DNA from: JBJXHN01 sp046233135
GTDB lineage: Bacteria; Pseudomonadota; Alphaproteobacteria; Rhodospirillales; Rhodospirillaceae
Direction: 5' to 3'
Length of the DNA: 64,000 nucleotides
Assembly (NCBI GenBank): GCA_046233135.1
Contig: JBJXHN010000001.1
Span: 744,001-808,000, forward strand
The notes under the pieces were generated by a model that was not told where the DNA came from, searched no databases, and saw only the letters and a list, made by a program, of their open reading frames with translations. Position numbers and translations under genes: made by a program. Positions 60,500 to 64,000 of this stretch are shown piece after piece. Each line of letters starts with the position of its first letter. Position 1 is the stretch's first letter.

Positions 60500-60877
60500 G
60501 TTCAAAACCTCCTCTGAGTGTTCAGTTGCATTGCTGATCGGAAAGAATTTTCTTTCCAAAGGCGCCACCGAAGCGGAACCTTCAGAAGTATGATACACCA
60601 AAGAAAGCACCTTAAAATTGTGGTTATCCGCAAATCTTAACATACCATCGTGCCTCTTGGGCTTGGGACGGGAGCCTGCGTCGTCCCGCCTCCGATCGAG
60701 TTTTCTGGAAAACTCAATAATAACAATGAATTATCCGTCCGTGAGAAAAAGAATTTTCGTCCGGATCAGACCATCGCCAAGAGCGGCTTCTGCTGGTTTG
60801 GAGGAAAAGTGCCGGATCTCGGCAATTCCCGCTACGGAAACGCAGGGGCAAGCCTCTGATACAACCGGCTTCTACTG
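60500..60877. other. Leader/promoter region of the peptide gene
   Basis: No gene is supported apart from the optional upstream extension of the peptide frame (to 60643). Moderately AT-rich, especially 60705-60750; promoter likely here on the minus strand. Confidence 0.4.
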
Positions 60878-61038
60878 CATCAAGCGGAAAAGTGGGCACC
60901 GGTTTTCCGGTGCGCCAGCGCGTCTCCGACTCCCGGCGGAACGCACGCCTTCGGCGTGACTCGATGCTGTAACCATATGATTCTAGATTAAAATGCCTGT
61001 CGTAACTCGATGGAGGTCTAAGGTGGTTTGATCTAGAG
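60878..61038. repeat. Two-palindrome intergenic repeat, copy B
   Basis: Shares GCATC.AGCGGAAAAGTGGG.ACCGGTTTTCCG, CTCGATGCT, AACCATATGATTCTAGAT and TTTGATCTAG with copy A at 58321. It differs by about 40 extra bases in the first palindrome and several changes in the second. The TAG stop of popZ (61033-61035) lies inside the terminal CTAGAGC of the element. Confidence 0.8.
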
Positions 61039-61707
61039 CTTGTCGATGCGGTGCACCAGCCGGTCGATTTCCTTCTGCACCAGCCGTTCCGTCATCTGCG
61101 GCAGGTTCTGGTCCAGCCATTCCTTCAGCAGCTGGCGCAGGATCTCGCGGACGATGTCCTCCAGGGTGATCCCCGGCGTACCAACGCCCACATTGCGTTC
61201 CCGCCCCAAAGCCGCCGCCAGACCGGCCAGGAAATCCCCCGCCGCCAGCTCGGTCGGCGGAGAGATGATGCGATCCGTGTCCGGCTCGGGCATGAAAACC
61301 GGTTCCGGCTCGGGTTCCGGCTCGGGCTCCGGTTCGTAGAACGGTTCGGGTTCGGGTTCGGGCTCCGGTTCCGGCTCGGGCTCCGGAAGCATCATCGCAT
61401 CCGTCAGTTCGAGCAGATCGTCCTCGGGCTCTTCCTCCACATAGTCGTCGAGGACCAGAACATCTTCTTCCTCGTCGTCGAGTTCCAGGACGTCGTATTC
61501 GGGCTCAGGTTCAGGCTCCGGCTCGGGCTCCGGTTCATAGAACGGTTCCGGCTCGGGCTCTGGTTCGGGCTCCGGCTCCGGTTCCGGCTCGGGTTCCGGT
61601 TCCGGCTCGGCAGCCTTCTCCGCCTCCTCATCCTCCGAAAGAATCTTCCGGATGGAGGCCAGGATATCCTCCATAGAGGGTTCCTGCTGGGAGTTTTGAT
61701 CACTCAT
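61033..61707 (-). CDS. popZ: PopZ-type polar organising protein (DUF2497) with Glu-Pro repeats
   Basis: 224 aa. N-terminal partner-binding helix PSMEDILASIRKILSEDEEA and C-terminal oligomerisation helices EDIVREILRQLLKEWLDQN then LVQKEIDRLVHRI match PopZ, which forms a polar matrix and anchors ParB/centromere in Caulobacter. The linker, Pro/Glu/Asp-rich in the family, is here two nearly pure Glu-Pro runs, each interrupted by FYEP, with an acidic block DVLELDDEEEDVLVLDDYVE between them. Single gene; its stop lies in a repeat element. Confidence 0.9.
   Translation of the reverse strand: MSDQNSQQEPSMEDILASIRKILSEDEEAEKAAEPEPEPEPEPEPEPEPEPEPEPFYEPEPEPEPEPEPEYDVLELDDEEEDVLVLDDYVEEEPEDDLLELTDAMMLPEPEPEPEPEPEPEPFYEPEPEPEPEPEPVFMPEPDTDRIISPPTELAAGDFLAGLAAALGRERNVGVGTPGITLEDIVREILRQLLKEWLDQNLPQMTERLVQKEIDRLVHRIDKL
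61310..61615. repeat. Hexanucleotide-type tandem repeats encoding Glu-Pro in popZ
   Basis: Two blocks (about 61310-61385 and 61502-61615) of repeated GGCTCGGGCTCCGGTTC-like units on the plus strand, coding (Glu-Pro)n on the minus strand. They are prone to length change by slippage in steps that keep the frame. Confidence 0.8.
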
Positions 61708-61810
61708 TGTCTTGGACTCGCCGGGCCTGTCTGTGCATCCATTAACGGAGCTACCATAAATTCCATCGGGTAAACAATCCGTTACCCTGAGTCGTTATTG
61801 TCCCACATGA

Positions 61811-61841
61811 AAAACGGACCCGCAATCGGGTCCGTTTTTTT
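61811..61841 (-). terminator. Terminator of tolC (works in both directions)
   Basis: ACGGACCC, loop GCAATC, GGGTCCGT with A-run on the left and T-run (TTTTTTT) on the right. On the minus strand the hairpin is followed by a U-run, about 70 nt after the tolC stop. Confidence 0.85.
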
Positions 61842-61908
61842 GTTGCCCAGGCTCAATCCAGACCGGTTCGAAGCCCCCGCGAACCTCGGGGACTCCATCG
61901 CCGCCGGA

Positions 61909-63369
61909 TCATTCCGAGGTCGGGTTCGTGCTGACCGGGGTCGCCACCGGGCCGGCGGAGCCGGCCACCGGGTCTTCCGGCTGCATGGCCGCGTCCGAGT
62001 CCGCCATGTCGTTGCCACCGATCCATTGGCCGCGAACATCGTTGTAGTGGGCCGTGGGATCATAGATCGGCGTGTTCAGACCCAGGTCCTGCGCCGTCAT
62101 GTTCCCCAGGGCCACCATCACTTCATAGGTGCTGACCGCTTCGTCGTTCTGCGCCCGCACCAGGTTAACCCGGGCGGTCAGCAGTTCCTGTTCGGCGTCC
62201 AGCACGTCCAGCACGGTCCGCGACCCGACCTGGGCTTCCCGCTGCACCCCTTCCAGGGCGATGGTCGCCGCTTCGATCTGGGATTCATAGGCTGCCACCC
62301 GGGCGCGGGCGGACTGCAGGTTTTCCCAGGCTTCGGTCATGGTCTGCGCCACGCCGTCGCGGGTGTCGTCGATGTCCAGCTTGGCCCGGCCCGCCAGATG
62401 CTTGGCTTCGCGAATCTGCGAGTAGACCGAACCGGCCTGGTACAACGGCACGGTCAGGGACAGGCCGACCTGCGCGGACAGGGTTTTCTGGTCGTCCAGG
62501 GACGACTCGTACGCAAAGGTACCCGAAGCGAAGGCCGCCAGGGTCGGCAGCAGCTGCCCCTTCACGTCACGGATCGACGCCTGGGATGCTTCCCAGGAAT
62601 AGCGGGCGGCCGTGATATCCGGGTTCTTCGCCTGGGCCATCGCCGAAGCATCGTCCCGAGTCTGCGGCAGCTGCACCGACAGCGTGGGCATGGTCAGGTT
62701 GACCGGCGGATGGCCGATCGCTTCCTCATAGGCCGCGCGGCTGATTTCCACCTGGTTTTCCGCCTGCAGGCGGTCAGCGGTGGCGCCGGCCAGGCGGCTG
62801 TCGGCCTGGGACACGTCGGTGCGGGTGATTTCGCCCACCCGGAATCGGTCCTGGGCCGCTTGCAACTGGCGGCGCAGGACCTGTTCGTTGTTGGCGTTCA
62901 GGTCGGCCACGGCCTCGTCCCGCAGCACGTTCAGATAGGCGCGCGCGGCGTTGATCAGCACCGTCTGTTCCACCGACATCACGGTCGCCCGCTCCGCCTT
63001 CACGCTGGCTTCCGCCTGATCGGTCTGGGCCAGGGTGCGCAAGCCCCGGAAGATATTCTGGGTCACGGACAGTTCGACAGACCCCGGCGTGGTCTTCACC
63101 ACCCCTTCGCCCGCCGTGAAGTCGGGGATGTTGTCCTGAAGATTGTAGGCCAGCGACGCATCCACCGAGACCGTCGGCCGCCAGTTCGACAAGGCCTGGG
63201 GCACCTGTTCGTCGGTCGCGCGCAAAAAGGCGCGGCGGGCCTGCAACTGCGGATTCGTCTGATAGGCAGAGATCAGGGCCTCTTCAAACGTTTCGGCGGA
63301 GGCCGGTACCGCCCAGCCGGCACCGGCGATCAAAAGCGCGGCCATGGCAGTCGACATCGGATATTTCAT
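61909..63369 (-). CDS. tolC: TolC-family outer-membrane channel
   Basis: 486 aa from the ATG at 63369 (AAGGA about 7 nt upstream), with a signal peptide ending ASA near residue 25. TolC repeat structure: ETFEEALISAYQTNPQLQARRA, VGEITRTDVSQADSRLAGA in the first half and AKHLAGRAKLDIDDTRDGVAQ, VGSRTVLDVLDAEQELLTARVN in the second. It forms the trimeric exit duct for RND efflux pumps and type I secretion. The C-terminal 60 residues are low complexity. Downstream of pcm, the usual alphaproteobacterial order. Confidence 0.95.
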   Translation of the reverse strand: MKYPMSTAMAALLIAGAGWAVPASAETFEEALISAYQTNPQLQARRAFLRATDEQVPQALSNWRPTVSVDASLAYNLQDNIPDFTAGEGVVKTTPGSVELSVTQNIFRGLRTLAQTDQAEASVKAERATVMSVEQTVLINAARAYLNVLRDEAVADLNANNEQVLRRQLQAAQDRFRVGEITRTDVSQADSRLAGATADRLQAENQVEISRAAYEEAIGHPPVNLTMPTLSVQLPQTRDDASAMAQAKNPDITAARYSWEASQASIRDVKGQLLPTLAAFASGTFAYESSLDDQKTLSAQVGLSLTVPLYQAGSVYSQIREAKHLAGRAKLDIDDTRDGVAQTMTEAWENLQSARARVAAYESQIEAATIALEGVQREAQVGSRTVLDVLDAEQELLTARVNLVRAQNDEAVSTYEVMVALGNMTAQDLGLNTPIYDPTAHYNDVRGQWIGGNDMADSDAAMQPEDPVAGSAGPVATPVSTNPTSE

Positions 63370-63604
63370 CGTCACGTCCTTGAAGAGCTTAAACCAAAGG
63401 GAGCACCGGGCATCGGCGCTGGCCTGCCCGCCCAAATGTGGGTAGCCCGATGCAAGAAAACCACCATCGCCCAACCGGAGCAACGGTTTTTCCGCCGTTC
63501 TTCAAGGATATGGGAAGCTAACGAGTGACTGTGGCCCGAACAACACGCTGTCGCTATACGGACTCACGTCGGCTGGTCCAGTAATACAGGGTCCAGCAAT
63601 TCTA

Positions 63605-63652
63605 CTCCGGGCGGCCGAAGTCTCCCGCCCGGAGCTTTCCCACTTTAGTGGG
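63605..63652 (-). terminator. Hairpins downstream of pcm
   Basis: CTCCGGGCGG (63605-63614), 10-nt loop, CCGCCCGGAG (63625-63634): a perfect 10-bp stem. A second hairpin CCCACT-TT-AGTGGG follows at 63639-63652. No clear U-run. The 63370-63678 gap otherwise shows no gene and should contain the tolC promoter. Confidence 0.5.
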
Positions 63653-63678
63653 CCGGATTGTTGCATTTCGTCCAGGAA

Positions 63679-64000
63679 TCAGAAGACGAAGCTGCTTTCG
63701 GGTTCGAAGCCCTTCAGAATCGGCGAATTGCCGTCGAACGCGATGGTGTGGCCAAAGGCATCGCCGTGACGGGAGGTGACACTGACACGGCCCGACCCCT
63801 GCTCCATCACCACGGCGACCAGACGGCCGCCATCGGCCAGTTGGGCACGCAAGCCTTCCGGCACGCGGGGAATGGCGCCGTTGACGAAGATCACGTCATA
63901 GGGCGCCTGCTTGGCGTAGCCTTCACGCAGGGGGCCGGAGACCACCACGGCGTTCTCCAGACCGAGTTCGCTGAGATTGGCCGTCGCCTTTTCGGCCATG
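63679..64000 (-). CDS. Protein-L-isoaspartate O-methyltransferase-like, N-terminus outside window
   Basis: C-terminal about 106 residues of a SAM-dependent methyltransferase. VVVSGPLREGYAKQAPYDVIFVNGAIPRVPEGLRAQLADGGRLVAVV corresponds to the Pcm motifs (YDxIxxxxAxxxxPxxLxxQLxxGGRLVxPV). The Asn-Gly at FVNGAIPRV and the FVF end are typical of the alphaproteobacterial Pcm-like protein beside tolC, which may not be a true repair enzyme. The gene continues past the right edge. Confidence 0.85.
   Translation of the reverse strand, partial: MAEKATANLSELGLENAVVVSGPLREGYAKQAPYDVIFVNGAIPRVPEGLRAQLADGGRLVAVVMEQGSGRVSVTSRHGDAFGHTIAFDGNSPILKGFEPESSFVF

Noticed and set aside
60618..60959. 113-codon plus-strand frame over the peptide leader region
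   Set aside because: It crosses repeat copy B, has no RBS of note and no recognisable protein features.
61310..61615. CRISPR array
   Set aside because: The repeats are short, continuous and in frame within popZ, with no spacers. No CRISPR-like array was seen anywhere in the window.

Overview
The window is about 64 kb of high-GC DNA from an alphaproteobacterium, most likely a member of the Rhodospirillales. The evidence is a PopZ-type polar protein (DUF2497), the rpoZ-spoT(rsh)-DUF2062-pdxJ-lepB-rnc-era-recO-parC gene order, pcm next to tolC, a FecI/FecR siderophore system and two chemoreceptors. The species cannot be named from sequence alone. Every call was made by reading translated sequence and motifs; no database search was run.

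Layout. 0-4.6 kb: end of a chemoreceptor, then a membrane coiled-coil protein overlapping a membrane-anchored ClpP-fold protein, a secreted protein and a VOC protein. 4.6-11.8 kb: iron-siderophore locus on the minus strand (fecI, fecR, TonB receptor, RhtX/AmpG-like permease, an uncharacterised 141-aa protein, a second MFS permease), coupled by 4-nt overlaps or very short gaps. 11.9-25.1 kb: mainly housekeeping genes on the minus strand (orphan DctP, parC, recO, era, rnc, lepB, pdxJ, DUF2062, rsh, rpoZ, an acetolactate decarboxylase with an extra N-terminal domain, folK). 25.2-32.9 kb: NYN protein plus uracil-DNA glycosylase, glycerate kinase plus GntP permease, a soluble double-PAS chemoreceptor, a PEP mutase-family enzyme and a HAD phosphatase.

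33.0-36.3 kb is a strikingly AT-rich island with two distantly similar secreted proteins of unknown function. 36.3-43.0 kb is a sugar-acid catabolic locus (ketoglutarate semialdehyde dehydrogenase, GntR regulator, TctCBA transporter, 5-dehydro-4-deoxyglucarate dehydratase). After valS, 46-55.6 kb is an accessory catabolic region: AraC regulator, cupin dioxygenase, SDR, a five-gene 2-oxoacid dehydrogenase/lipoate-ligase operon, an outer-membrane channel and an acyl-CoA synthetase.

55.7-60.5 kb, all on the minus strand, is the most novel part. A 37-aa acidic peptide behind a strong ribosome binding site is followed by a B12-binding radical SAM enzyme with a C-terminal PqqD-like (RRE) region, then a thioesterase, an EamA exporter and an M19 dipeptidase. 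This looks like an undescribed RiPP-type cluster. Its peptide/maturase core lies between two copies of a two-palindrome intergenic repeat. The window ends with popZ, whose proline-rich linker has become Glu-Pro repeats, tolC and the C-terminal part of pcm.
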